Shown in pieces: positions 9,194-19,300 of a stretch of 64,000 nt of DNA. Source of the stretch: a bacterium. GTDB lineage: Bacteria > Myxococcota_A > Bradymonadia > Bradymonadales > Bradymonadaceae. Under the pieces are notes generated by a model. The model saw nothing but the letters and a program-made list of their open reading frames with translations, was not told where the DNA came from and made no database searches. The position numbers and the translations under genes are program-made. The DNA lies in assembly GCA_030427705.1 (NCBI GenBank), contig JAUIBR010000003.1, positions 62,001 through 126,000 on the forward strand, given 5' to 3'. Numbering within the stretch: position 1 is the stretch's first letter; every line of letters begins with the position of its first letter.

Positions 9194-10788
9194 TGGCAAA
9201 CCCCCGTTCCCGTATTGCCGTCTGTTCGCGTGCTACCCGGCTGGTTTGCCATACGCGCCAGAAACTCCGTGACTTCGCACGGCGCGAGGTCGTTATTGAG
9301 ACGAATCCAAACGCGCCCGGCGTCGTTCAGGGTCACCTGGCTGACAGATGTCAGATTGTCGTCATTCTCGACCCGAAACAGGTCCCCAACATCTCGCAGG
9401 TTCTCAAGCCCTGCGAGCGATGTCAGCTGACTGTTATAGTTGATGTAGAAGTCGTTGTTGACCGTGGTCAGGGCGTCAAAGCCCGACAAATTGGTCAGTG
9501 GCCGATTCCCAGAAAAATCAATTGAGTTTGCGGAAGTCAGCGCCGGCAACCCAACCCGATCCAGTCCAGTCAGGTTCTGCATCTCAAGGTCGTAGACGTA
9601 CTCTAGATTCGCCATGTCCACGAAGTCGAATCCTTGCGAGCGATGAATATGCAGGTTGCGCAGACGGACGGTTGTCAGTTGTGACAAGCTATCGAGTCCG
9701 CTCAATCCCCCAATCTCCAGATATCCGTCCTCAGCTGGCGTGAGCGGTGCGATCGTCTGAATCGATTCCAGATCCGTGAGGTAGATCTCAGGGATATTCG
9801 TTGCGTTCAGCGGCTGGAAATCATCCACAGTTAATGGCAGCTGATCCAGAATCAACACATTCGAAATCGTGGTGAGGCTCGATAGCCCCGTCATCGTTGC
9901 AGCGCCTGTACGAGAAACAGCAAAAGACCCGACGCTGGATACGTTCTCCAATCCCACGAACGACGCGAGATTTGGCGAGTTGTGAAGGGCAAGCGTGCCA
10001 CCAACTTGTTCTAGCGAACCAAGACCGACGATCGAGCTGAGCAAGGGATGGTAGGCAATTCCGAAGCTCCCACCCACGGTTTCGAGCGAGTCGAATTGGA
10101 TCGAGGTCATCGTCTGATTGCTCATGATCAGCAAGTCGCCGCCGACCGTCGTAAGGGCAGTGAAGCCGTTCAACATGCCCAGGGTCGTGAGACCGTTGAG
10201 TTCCAGCGTGCCCTGAATCTCTCCCAGGCTGTCTAGTGACAGCTCTGACAGAGCCGCCTGCCGGATAATCCGGAAATCGCCCGTGACCTGGGTCATCGAG
10301 GATTCGAAGACTGCAAGAGGTGTATTGCCACGAATATGGATATCACCCACGGTCGTGAGGCTGTTCAATTCAACCGTCGATAGCCGCTCGTTATCCCGAA
10401 TCGAGACATCCCCAACCGTCTCGATGTTCAAATCGATCGTCGTCAGATCAGGGTTGCCTTCAATCACCAATCCGCCAACTGACTGAAGTGACGTCAGTCC
10501 TGACAGGTCTGTCAGTTGGGTGTCGCGAATGTACAGAGTGCCAGAGATATTGAGGGTTGGTAGCTCGGGCAGAGTCTCGACACCCGTGATCAGCATGTCG
10601 CCTACGAGCTCATCACAACCGCGCACGCTGTACGCCATTCCGTCGAGATCGCTGTCCAGCAGCACATTCGCGGTTTGCGAGTCGCACAGCGCTTGCGAGC
10701 GAGTCTCGGGCCCGGAAACCGGGTCATCGGCCACGCCACACGCCGCGAGCAAGGTCGAGACGGCTAGGATGAAAGTTCGAGTATTCAT
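9190..10788 (-). CDS. Leucine-rich-repeat-like lipoprotein
   Basis: About 532 residues from the ATG at 10788, with signal MNTRTFILAVSTLLAAC (modified Cys 17). The body is an array of irregular repeats of about 22-25 residues, such as LTSLQSVGGLVIEGNPDLT, LTTVGDIHIRGNTPL and LENLRDVGDLFRVENDDNLT. They resemble the receptor-L/LRR solenoids common on surface proteins of predatory deltaproteobacteria. It heads an apparent operon with the LamG lipoprotein (4-base overlap) and thrB. A binding or adhesion role at the cell surface is inferred from architecture only; no enzyme motif is visible. Confidence 0.8.
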   Translation of the reverse strand: MNTRTFILAVSTLLAACGVADDPVSGPETRSQALCDSQTANVLLDSDLDGMAYSVRGCDELVGDMLITGVETLPELPTLNISGTLYIRDTQLTDLSGLTSLQSVGGLVIEGNPDLTTIDLNIETVGDVSIRDNERLSTVELNSLTTVGDIHIRGNTPLAVFESSMTQVTGDFRIIRQAALSELSLDSLGEIQGTLELNGLTTLGMLNGFTALTTVGGDLLIMSNQTMTSIQFDSLETVGGSFGIAYHPLLSSIVGLGSLEQVGGTLALHNSPNLASFVGLENVSSVGSFAVSRTGAATMTGLSSLTTISNVLILDQLPLTVDDFQPLNATNIPEIYLTDLESIQTIAPLTPAEDGYLEIGGLSGLDSLSQLTTVRLRNLHIHRSQGFDFVDMANLEYVYDLEMQNLTGLDRVGLPALTSANSIDFSGNRPLTNLSGFDALTTVNNDFYINYNSQLTSLAGLENLRDVGDLFRVENDDNLTSVSQVTLNDAGRVWIRLNNDLAPCEVTEFLARMANQPGSTRTDGNTGTGVCQ

Positions 10789-10852
10789 TGGAGCCAAACC
10801 ATACACGAAAGCGCGTTTCCACGAAAAGAACTAGTGGTTAGTCTGAAGATCA

Positions 10853-12721
10853 GTGTGCACGAATCTGGTGGTGGCGTTGGTCGACAAGATATTAAGTCTA
10901 GAGGAATTGCTCGATCGAGCGTCGACTCTGAATAGTCTGCAGGCAAAGTCCGCCGTTCCAGCGATAGTTCAGTCTGCTGCCACCAGGCCAGACGGCGTGC
11001 AGACCGTCTTCGAATGGTGGTTCGGCAATCCGGGATTCAGTCAGGCGATCATCACGTCGAATTTCCAACACCAAATCATCGATGAACAAAACGCGCACTA
11101 TATCGCGCAAATGCAGTATCGGGCGTTGGATACGATGGATCGGGCCGTGGCATTACACGGATTCTGTCAGTGTCACGACTGTGATTTGATCTTGTCGCCC
11201 CTATTGGCCGATTTTGGCGACCAGAATTTCGACGAGCTTTCGAAATCGTCACAGCAACGGGCGCTTGAGATGATGCGCGCGGTCGGAAAGCCCTTGAGCA
11301 AAGATATGGTCGAGCGCCTGGTGATGCCGTTGGATGTGAAAACCAATGATTGGATTGGTTTCCACCACCAGGTTTCCAACGAGGCCGCTCGACTGATGTT
11401 GGAGCGTCGCGAACAGATCGATGTTGCGTGCACCCTTCTGGAAAAGAACAGCATTGAAGAACGAGAGGCCGGCTGGCTACGCGAGGTGTATTTGGACCCC
11501 GCGACGACGGACTATAAGGACCTGCAGCGGTTGTCTGAGGCTTTGAGGTACGAAGATTACGGTCGTTTGACCGAGAGGCAGCCCGATTTCCAAGAACTCT
11601 CGAGCGCTGAGTTCTTCGATACACTGACGCACTACTCTCGCCCTTTGGAATGGCCTGAATGGGCCGACTCGTCGGCCGCGCCAACATTGCAATCACTGGT
11701 GAATGACTGTCGGGAGCGTCTGATGTGGACTGCAACTTCAGTCGATCCCAGAAGCGCAGACATACTCCAGGCGGCAAAGACCCACCTGGACCAATCCGAG
11801 CTGAAATCCATAGCCAAATTTCTATACGAGGCTTGGATCGCCAGTGGTCACGTTGGCAACGGAATGTTCGCCTTTATGTTGGCGATGATTTTTGGCGATG
11901 AACTGACTCGAGCACGAGCTCGTCTTGGGGTGGGAGAGCTGCCTGAGCCTCAACAGATTCAAGCGTTTCGCGCGATGGCCTATACGCCAGGTGGCTTTGA
12001 TTGGATTCATCACTGGCAACGTAGCACGTCGGACTATCAAGTGAGGGGTGCGGCGAGAAATCTACTCAATCAGCACAAAGGACATAAATTCACGAAGAGA
12101 CTCATTAGCGGTCTCGAGCCCTATATCGCTGACACCACCATTGAAGAGAGCGAGCCAACCGCAGAAGAACTTCGTACGGTGCTCCACCGGGCGTTTCTTG
12201 CCGGCCGTAGTTGGTCGGGGGACTACTTCGCGTCGGTTTATCGGAACACCGATGCTCTCGAGGGTGTGATTGTTAGTGTGGATGGCTTGCATTGCACGCT
12301 GATAGACGGCGAGTTTGTCGACCTCGAAGACAGGACGATTGTCCTGTCACACAACTCGCAAGTTCGGGTCTCGCACCCAGCAGAGATACCTCACCAACAT
12401 CTGGCACTCTGGGAGCAGAGGCTTGTTGATTTCATGTTGGTCGCCCCATTCGGACAACTGTCGGCTGCCGTCGTGGAGCGATTCGAAATCGATGGGTTGT
12501 TGCAAGACGCGAGTTCTTATGACTCCATCTCCGAATTCTTGAACGAACGGGGTTGGAGCTGGGATGAAGATGAAGAGACTCTCACCCTCTCAGACGCGGC
12601 CTCAGGTTGCGTTTTTGAGTGGTCATTCGACCAATGGGGATTCTCGCTGTCAAAACCTCCAAAGCGATTTGTGAGCCGTGTTGGCGAGGACCTGAAACAC
12701 GCCCTAGCGGCCGAATCATAG
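10853..12721 (+). CDS. DUF4132-domain protein
   Basis: A 622-residue soluble protein. The C-terminal part resembles the DUF4132 (MolR-like) domain: LRTVLHRAFLAGRSWSG, a VDGLHCTLIDGEFVDLEDR segment, VSHPAEIPHQHLALWEQRL and APFGQLSAAVVERFEI. The N-terminal 400 residues are helical and acidic, possibly HEAT-like, with no motif I can name. The start is uncertain: GTG at 10853 is the first candidate, and GTGs at 10868 and 10871 are alternatives. It is transcribed divergently from the LRR lipoprotein (gap 64 bases). Family function is unknown. It ends at a family A repeat array. Confidence 0.6.
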   Translation: MCTNLVVALVDKILSLEELLDRASTLNSLQAKSAVPAIVQSAATRPDGVQTVFEWWFGNPGFSQAIITSNFQHQIIDEQNAHYIAQMQYRALDTMDRAVALHGFCQCHDCDLILSPLLADFGDQNFDELSKSSQQRALEMMRAVGKPLSKDMVERLVMPLDVKTNDWIGFHHQVSNEAARLMLERREQIDVACTLLEKNSIEEREAGWLREVYLDPATTDYKDLQRLSEALRYEDYGRLTERQPDFQELSSAEFFDTLTHYSRPLEWPEWADSSAAPTLQSLVNDCRERLMWTATSVDPRSADILQAAKTHLDQSELKSIAKFLYEAWIASGHVGNGMFAFMLAMIFGDELTRARARLGVGELPEPQQIQAFRAMAYTPGGFDWIHHWQRSTSDYQVRGAARNLLNQHKGHKFTKRLISGLEPYIADTTIEESEPTAEELRTVLHRAFLAGRSWSGDYFASVYRNTDALEGVIVSVDGLHCTLIDGEFVDLEDRTIVLSHNSQVRVSHPAEIPHQHLALWEQRLVDFMLVAPFGQLSAAVVERFEIDGLLQDASSYDSISEFLNERGWSWDEDEETLTLSDAASGCVFEWSFDQWGFSLSKPPKRFVSRVGEDLKHALAAES

Positions 12722-12728
12722 AATCATC

Positions 12729-12977
12729 GGTGAGGCACACCGAACCACCCTCGGTGAGGCAACGCCGAACCAAATCGGTGAGCAAAGCGAACCACATCGG
12801 TGAGGCAACGCCGAACCAAATCGGTGAGCAAAGCGAACCACATCGGTGAGGCAACGCCGAACCAAATCGGTGAGGCAACGCCGAACCAAATCGGTGAGCA
12901 AAGCGAACCAATCCGGTGAGCAAAGCGAACCAAATCGGTGAGCAAAGCGAACCACCCTCGGTGAGCGCCAGCGAACC
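12729..12977 (+). repeat. Family A hairpin array, 11 units
   Basis: This array fills nearly all of the 312-base gap between the DUF4132 gene and the CARF-like regulator. There are eleven units of 17-19 bases separated by ACCAAAT-CGGT-type joints. Two unit types alternate: GGTGAGCAAAGCGAACC and GGTGAGGCAACGCCGAACC; the first and last units are variants with loops CACA and GCCA. On the + strand each folds as a 3-bp outer stem, a tandem G.A/A.G mismatch, a 2-3-bp inner stem and a 3-4-base loop. Open frames through it in other readings are repeat artefacts. Confidence 0.95.
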
Positions 12978-13033
12978 CCCACCCCGCATAAATTTACTTG
13001 TGGCTACCATAAACTCCGCGTTAGTTTGCCCCC

Positions 13034-14470
13034 ATGGCAAGTATATTAGTCGCATGGATAGGGGCGTCGGACGCAAAGGCGAGCGAACCTGGAACGGTAG
13101 TTCAGAGTCGTATCAACCAAGTCGTCGCCAACGAGTTTTATAGTACCGTGATGTTGCTTTCCGCCCGCGGAAAGAAGGAATCACGGGCCTTTCGCAAGTG
13201 GTTGGCAGCCCGATCGGGTGTCAACGTGGAACTTGATCGCCGTAAGCTCAATTCTGAGTACGTACTCACGGAAGTTTACGACACGACCGTCAGTGCGCTC
13301 GAAGAATGTCGGGCTCGCTATGAAGATGAGGAAGTCGAGTTCAGCTTCTTGCTGGGCGCCGATTCTCCGATCATGGACGCAGTCCTGATTTTGTTGGCCC
13401 ACACGCGATACGCAGCTGAGCTGATCCACTGGACCGAAGCCAGCGGAACGCTTCCGCTAGAGCTCCCCTCGGGCGACGTGCTCGCTTTGCTTCAGGGGCA
13501 AGTTCCTGGACAGGCGATGCGCCGATCCATCAGTGATACCGCCAACTTCGACGCGTTCGTCCATCGCTCAGACGCGATGAGCGAAGTGCTCGACCGTGCG
13601 ACGCGAATGGCGATGGTCGATGTCCCCTCCATCATCACCGGCGAAGGCGGAACAGGTCGTGAGCTGCTCGCTCGCGCCATTCACAAGGCCAGTACTCGAA
13701 GCTCGGGTCCGTTCGTGCCGTTTGTTTGTGGGGCAATGGGTGTTCGCGACCAAGAGGCGGCGCTCTTCGGCACCGATGGCCATCCCGGAGCCCTCGAGCG
13801 TGCAGACGGAGGCACCCTGTATCTGGAAGGTCTCGAACAACTTCACCCATCGCTGCAGACCGCGGTCTACCAGGTTTTGCGCGAAGGAAAGGTCCCGTTT
13901 GGCGGCGCCGAAGACCCGGAAGTGTCGGTGAGAATCATCGCCGCGACCGCCATCAACGTGCGCCAATTGGTGCCATCGGGCGCGGTTCAAGACGGGCTAT
14001 TCAACGAGCTCGCCATCGGAATCATCGAGATTCCGCCACTGCGTGAACGTGGTGGCGATATCGACCTAATCGTCGATGAACTTCTCAAGAGCGTGAACCA
14101 AGAAATGGGCCAAACCCGCACCATTTCTGACGAAGCGCGTAATCGCATTCGTCGTCATCAATGGCCAGGCAACGTCGGCGAGCTCAAGGCGGTGCTGCGT
14201 CGCGCGGCAGTTTGGGCGGATGAGGAGATTCAGGCCGAACATATTGAATCGTCGATCCTGCCTGTGACGGTGAAGACGCAGGGCGATTCGGTATTGGACC
14301 GACCGCTGGACGAGGTGAACATCCACGAACTTCTGGATGAGGTGAGCCGCCACTACCTGCAGCGCGCGCTTGATTCCACCGATGGAAACAAGACGAAAGC
14401 CGCATCGATGCTGGGGCTCAACAACTACCAGACGCTCACCAATTGGATGAGTCGCCTTCAAATGTCTTAG
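13034..14470 (+). CDS. CARF-like domain / degenerate sigma54-type AAA+ / Fis-type HTH regulator
   Basis: A 478-residue protein. Residues 1-165 resemble the RtcR/CARF sensor fold: LVAWIGASD, VMLLSARGKKES, and FLLGADSPIMDAVLILLAHTRYAAELI, which parallels RtcR's T-G-T...LLAEARYLPARLI. Residues about 178-410 are the AAA+ domain of bacterial enhancer-binding proteins. It departs from the family at key sites. Walker A reads GEGGTGRE (the invariant Lys is Arg), Walker B reads LYLEGLEQL instead of LFLDEI, and the GAFTGA sigma54-contact loop is absent (LFGTDGHPGALE). The PPLRERGGDI arginine-finger stretch and a C-terminal Fis-like HTH (NKTKAASMLGLNNYQTLTNW) remain. It is therefore probably a ligand-responsive DNA-binding protein, not a classical sigma54 activator. 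The stop codon lies inside a TTAGTAAGGCGG repeat word. Confidence 0.75.
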   Translation: MASILVAWIGASDAKASEPGTVVQSRINQVVANEFYSTVMLLSARGKKESRAFRKWLAARSGVNVELDRRKLNSEYVLTEVYDTTVSALEECRARYEDEEVEFSFLLGADSPIMDAVLILLAHTRYAAELIHWTEASGTLPLELPSGDVLALLQGQVPGQAMRRSISDTANFDAFVHRSDAMSEVLDRATRMAMVDVPSIITGEGGTGRELLARAIHKASTRSSGPFVPFVCGAMGVRDQEAALFGTDGHPGALERADGGTLYLEGLEQLHPSLQTAVYQVLREGKVPFGGAEDPEVSVRIIAATAINVRQLVPSGAVQDGLFNELAIGIIEIPPLRERGGDIDLIVDELLKSVNQEMGQTRTISDEARNRIRRHQWPGNVGELKAVLRRAAVWADEEIQAEHIESSILPVTVKTQGDSVLDRPLDEVNIHELLDEVSRHYLQRALDSTDGNKTKAASMLGLNNYQTLTNWMSRLQMS

Positions 14471-14503
14471 TAAGGCGGTGAAGGGTTCTTAGTAAGGCGG
14501 GGA
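14467..14503 (+). repeat. Family E words (TTAGTAAGGCGG), two copies
   Basis: Two copies of TTAGTAAGGCGG(T/G)GAA in tandem. The first contains the stop codon of the upstream regulator gene, and the second runs into the ribosome-binding region of the next gene. The same word and its complement recur at 21164-21328, between rho and prfA. Confidence 0.7.
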
Positions 14504-14504
14504 A

Positions 14505-14963
14505 GTGTTGGGTTCGGAGTCGTTTGATAGTCTGGGGTGGAAGGTTGCGCTGGGCCTTGTCATCGTTTGGTGCATCTCGGCGCTAATTCGCTATTTGCGG
14601 GGGCGTTGGGCGCTTCATGTTCATCACGAACGCGGCCGAACGGCGCGCGTTGGCGAGGCTTCTGCGGAAGAACTTCTGATTGATTTTGGGTGTGAGGTTA
14701 TCGGCCAACAGGTCCAGGGACATTGGGATGTCTTGGTCGATGGAGAGCCGGTCGAGGTCGAGGTTTTTGCCGACTATATCGTTGAGCTCGATGGCGAACG
14801 TTGGGTTGCCGAGGTGAAGACCGGTGAACGCGCCCCGAGCATCAAGACCGCTGCCACGCGGCGTCAGCTCCTCGAATACCTTTTTGTCTTTGAAGCCGCC
14901 GGGTTACTTCTGGTTGATATGGAGACACGTACGGTTCATTGCGTCGAGTTCTTGGTGGAGTGA
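14505..14963 (+). CDS. Membrane-anchored PD-(D/E)XK nuclease-like protein
   Basis: A 152-residue protein with a GTG start at 14505 after GGCGGGG. An N-terminal membrane segment (WKVALGLVIVWCISALI, about residues 11-27) is followed by a basic stretch (RYLRGRW). The soluble part has GEASAEELLIDFGCEV, a DYIVELDGERWVAEVKTG core matching D-x(n)-E-V-K of restriction-endonuclease-fold proteins, and TRRQLLEYLFVFEAAGLLLVD. This family contains both nucleases and non-nucleolytic members; the acidic residues and Lys are present, so activity is possible. It lies 34 bases after the CARF-like regulator and 27 before the P450 gene. Confidence 0.6.
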   Translation: MLGSESFDSLGWKVALGLVIVWCISALIRYLRGRWALHVHHERGRTARVGEASAEELLIDFGCEVIGQQVQGHWDVLVDGEPVEVEVFADYIVELDGERWVAEVKTGERAPSIKTAATRRQLLEYLFVFEAAGLLLVDMETRTVHCVEFLVE

Positions 14964-14990
14964 TGGCGCGCAAACCTCTAGATTGACTGC

Positions 14991-16349
14991 ATGGCTTCAG
15001 AACTTCGAATCAATGGTCCCGGGATTGTGGAAACCATCGTCGGATTGCCGCGTTTCTGGCGCGACGAAGTCCACGAACTACGGGCACTACACGCCAAATA
15101 CGGCGATGTCTGCGAGGTCGGTTTAGCGGGCATTCGCAACCTGATCCTCTGCCACCCAGATGCGATCGAGGGTGTGCTATTGAAGCACGCCAAGCACTTC
15201 ACGAAAGACTACCAAACGGCGGAACTCTCGGACTTCTTGGGTCAGGGTCTGCTGACATCCGAACATGAACACTGGAAGCGTCACCGTCGGATGGCCGCGC
15301 CGTTTCTGACCCGAAAGCACATTCGCAGCTATGCGGATGATGTGACTGAGCGCACTGCACAGATGATAGAACTCATGGTGCAAGAGACGCAGGACAAGGG
15401 CCAAACGGACCTGCATCAGGGCATGATGCGGCTGACTCTAGACATCGTGTTGGACACGTTGTTTGGGGTGGATATCGACCCCGAGGACTACCACGTCATC
15501 CACCACGGTGTGACGATGGCGATGGAGTACTTTGACCTGAAGAACCACACGTATCGACGTTTCCTACCGATGCGTACGCCGGGTCCGAATCGTCTACGTT
15601 ATCGGCAGGCCATGAATGCGCTCGACGAGGTTCTCTACCGGCTGATTGATCAGAAGCGAAAGACCTTGAATGAGGACGACAACGACCTGCTTTCTCGCCT
15701 GATCCTGGCAGTTGATGGGGACCAGCAGCTATCGAATGCTGAGCTTCGGGACGAAGCAATGACCATGGTTGTCGCTGGACACGAGACGACTGCCTTAGCC
15801 TGCCTGTACGCGATCCTGCTTCTGCACGACCGAAACCGCGATTTCCTTGCTGCGCTCCGCGAAACCGAAGGCACCGTATCTAAAGACGTGAATACGTACT
15901 TGGACGGTGAGTTAGATCACTCGAAGGCGTTGGTGAAGGAGAGCATGCGCTATATCCCGCCCGCCTGGGTTGTGGGCCGCGAAGCGCAATCGGACGTGCA
16001 GATGGATGGCTTTGTCATCACGAAGGGCATGCAGGTGTATATGCCGCAATGCGTTGTGCATCGGGACGAACGATGGTTCGACGACCCAGAGACTTTCCTT
16101 CCAGAGCGTTGGTTGGACCCAGACTTCGAAACGAATCTGCCGCGCTTTGCATACTTCCCCTTCGGGGGCGGCCCACGCACATGCATCGGAAACCACTTTG
16201 CGTTGATGGAGGCCACGCTGATTCTGGCCAAACTACTGGATGAAACCGAGATCGAGGTTGCCACGCACTTCGATGATCTCGCGTTCACCCCATCGATCAC
16301 GCTGCGTCCCGCTCAGCCTGTATGGGTCAGCGTGCACACGAGGAACTAG
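14991..16349 (+). CDS. Cytochrome P450
   Basis: A 452-residue haem-thiolate monooxygenase with all diagnostic motifs: I-helix oxygen-activation AGHETTA (about 263), ExxR in KESMRY (about 317), the PERW region FLPERWLDPD, and the haem loop FPFGGGPRTCIGNHFA with the ligand Cys near 398. There is no N-terminal membrane anchor, so it is a soluble bacterial type that needs a ferredoxin or similar donor; none is nearby. Overall length and HFTKDYQTAELSDFLGQGLLTSEHEHWKRHRR resemble CYP102/CYP4-like fatty-acid hydroxylases, but the substrate is unknown. It overlaps the kinase gene by 28 bases. Confidence 0.93.
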   Translation: MASELRINGPGIVETIVGLPRFWRDEVHELRALHAKYGDVCEVGLAGIRNLILCHPDAIEGVLLKHAKHFTKDYQTAELSDFLGQGLLTSEHEHWKRHRRMAAPFLTRKHIRSYADDVTERTAQMIELMVQETQDKGQTDLHQGMMRLTLDIVLDTLFGVDIDPEDYHVIHHGVTMAMEYFDLKNHTYRRFLPMRTPGPNRLRYRQAMNALDEVLYRLIDQKRKTLNEDDNDLLSRLILAVDGDQQLSNAELRDEAMTMVVAGHETTALACLYAILLLHDRNRDFLAALRETEGTVSKDVNTYLDGELDHSKALVKESMRYIPPAWVVGREAQSDVQMDGFVITKGMQVYMPQCVVHRDERWFDDPETFLPERWLDPDFETNLPRFAYFPFGGGPRTCIGNHFALMEATLILAKLLDETEIEVATHFDDLAFTPSITLRPAQPVWVSVHTRN

Positions 16350-19300
16350 TGCAACGGATCGTCGGCCCATTCGAGCTCACGCGCCCAATTGCCCGAGGAG
16401 GGATGGGCGTGATTTGGGAAGCGAACCACACGGTCACGAAGTCATCGGTCGCCATCAAGGTTATCACCTCGGACGCGGGGCGTGCCCTGGGATCGCGGAC
16501 GTTGAAGTTCCGGAAGATGTTTCGGTCTGAAGTACGCGCGACCGCTAGATTGAACCACCGAAACGTCGTCAACGTCTTGGATTATGGTTCGCTGCCGGAC
16601 TCCATCGCACCGCTAGACGGTCTCAGTCCGGGGGCGTTGTATTACGTAATGCCGATGGCGGAGGGGGGTGCGCTGACCGAGTATCGGCCGCATTCGTGGG
16701 CCGCGTTGCATAGTTTACTGACGCAAATCTTGGAGGGCCTGGCGCATGCACACGCGCGGCGCGTGATCCATCGTGATATTAAGCCTGCGAACATCCTCGT
16801 GCATGGCGCAAACAACCCTCGGTTCATCATCACAGACTTCGGGATTTCGTTCGCGGCGGACCCAAACCGTTGGACCTTTGACTCATCGGTGGGCCGCGGT
16901 TCAGCTTCGGGAACGCCGCATTTCATGGCGCCCGAGCAATTCGCCGCAGATTCCAGGCGATTTGGCCCGTGGACCGACCTGTATGGCGTCGGGATCATGG
17001 GGTATCAGCTGGCGACGGGCGGTTTGCCCTTCCAAGGTGGGTCGGTGAGCGACCTCGGGCTGGCGCATATTAATAACCCGATGCCGGGGATTCACAGCGC
17101 CTGTCGTTTTGCGGTGCCAGTTGGCTTGGAGTCGTGGATTTGGCGAATGACGGCCAAGTCGCCCAATGATCGCTACCGGCATGCCGCTGATGCTTTGGTG
17201 GATCTGCGGATGTTGGAAAACGCCGAGTTGGACATGACGATGACCAGCGCCACCAGCAGCGATGACGAGATTTCGGCGATGGACACGCAGGTCAACGACC
17301 AGGTCGTTGAAACGCTCGAACGCGATCCACCCGCCCGTCTTCGTCTGCCATCCAAACGGGCGTTTTCCAAGGATTGGCGAGCGATAGAGCCGTCTGGTAC
17401 CCCCGACCCGATGCCAGGTGTTGGGCTTGGTCTCTTTGGTCTGCGACAGATTCCAATGGTGGGCCGTCAGGACCAGCGCACAGCGCTTTGGACCGCGCTT
17501 GAACAGGCGATTACGCAAAATACATCGCAGGTTGTGGTGCTCACCGGGATGCCCGGAACCGGGAAGTCGGCACTCATGGATTGGATTTGCTATCTGGCAT
17601 CCGAGGTTGGCGTCGCGGATGTGCTTCGGGACGGATCGCGCTCCGTACAACAGCGCGACCAGGGCTTGTCAGGCTTGCTCGGTCCACATTTCCGGACCGA
17701 AGGTGCCAGTCGACAGCAGATCGAGCAGATCGTGGAGGATGAGCTCGCACGCCTTGGTGGTCTGTCCAGCCAATTGACACGGATTTTGACAGCGATCTTG
17801 TCGGAGGGGCGCTCGTCTCAATCGCAGATTCCGGCATCACAAGCCTTGGAATCGGTCGAGCGATTCGTTGAGCTATTGGCGGACCGCAGGCCCGTCGTCA
17901 TTGCGATCGACGATGGCCACTACAACGCAGATGGAGTCGAGCTCGTCTCTCACCTCGCCGGCAAGGACGGCCATCCTATCTTGGCGATTGTGTGCGAGAC
18001 AACCGGCCATCCATCCACCTCGCTCGACCGCTTGAAATCTGCCGAAGACGTGCGAGTCATCGCCGTCGATCCGTTGAAGCCAGATGAACTCTCCACAATG
18101 CTCGCGTCCATCTGTTCGTTGCCGCTAGAGAAACAGCGATTGGTTGGCGAAAAGAGCGAGGGCAGCCCGCTATTCGCCGTTCAACTTGTAACCGATTGGG
18201 TCAAGAAAGGTGTGTTGGAAGCGCGCGGCGAAAAAATCGTTGCAGTTGGCCCGATTCCACCGCTGCCAAACTCGATTCGCGATGTTTGGAGTCGACGCCT
18301 CAAAGACCTTCAACCTGATGCGTTGTCGGCGCTGAAGCTTATCGCGACCTTTGGGAAGAACTCCCGAATCTCGCATCTGCAGGGCGTCTTCGAGCAGGCG
18401 CAGCGAGAGCTAGATGAAGACCTTATCGATAGTGCCATTCGGGAAGGACTGCTGCGCCATAGCGACCAGGGCATCGAGTTCGTGCATGGCTTGTTGCAGG
18501 ACTGCGTGCTCGAGATGTGTTCCGACGACGAACGGCTTGAGTTTAATGCGATCTGCGCACAGTTTCTTGCGCAGCGCCCTCTCGCAACGCCGTCGGACCA
18601 CATGCGTATCGCGCGCCATCTCACTTTGGCTCAACAACAGGTATCTGCAAGCGACCATATGTTGACCGCTTGTCTGGGCGCGCGACGGGCGTTTGACGTC
18701 GAGAATCTGCGGGATTGGACGACGGAATGGATGGTCGTGCTTGAGCAGAATCCAGACGACGCATCGTGGGCACAGGCGCTCAGTATGCAGTCGTACACGT
18801 ATCTTTTAGGGACGGGTGAATCGGACCGCTCTAAGGCTGTGGAGCTCGCGCGGCGCGCTATTGACCATGCAAACCGAAGCGGGGACGCCGACGCGATCGT
18901 TGCGGCTCGCGCGCGGCGTGCGTTGACGACACTCTATTCGGGGCAGGTTGATGATGGGCTGGAGATCCTGAAGGACCTTCCATCTGCTAATCCGAATCTC
19001 ATGGCAGAAGCGCTCGTAACCGAAGCGCGACTCGAGTCCGTGCGGCGAAATTTAGAGGTGGTCTTGGTGCGGGCCAAAGAGGCCGAGGAGATCGCCACCG
19101 ACATGGGCCTCCTGATTCAAGCCAAGCAAATTCGGGCTCGAGTCTATCTGGAGCAGGATGCGCTGACCGAAGCAAACGCACATATCGTCGCGGCCGCATC
19201 GCTTGCGATGGAGCATGAATATCTGATTGCCGAAGCCCGAAGCTATCAAACGATGGCGTTTATCGCGGATGCGAGCGGGGATTTCGAAGAGGCCGAGCGT

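Noticed and set aside
12729-12977. CRISPR-like appearance of the regularly spaced repeats
   Set aside because: Units of about 22 bases have only 3-4 variable bases, which are hairpin loops, with no unique spacers of 25-40 bases and no cas genes. They are hairpin arrays.
12582-13076. Open frames of up to 164 codons on the minus strand with repeated RFGSALPH-like peptides
   Set aside because: They run through the family A array; the repetition and openness come from the 22-bp DNA period, and no start signal or homology supports them. The same applies to 39397-39821.
13034-14470. Calling this gene a normal sigma54 activator
   Set aside because: Walker A Lys, Walker B DE and the GAFTGA loop are all missing, so classical sigma54 activation is not supported.
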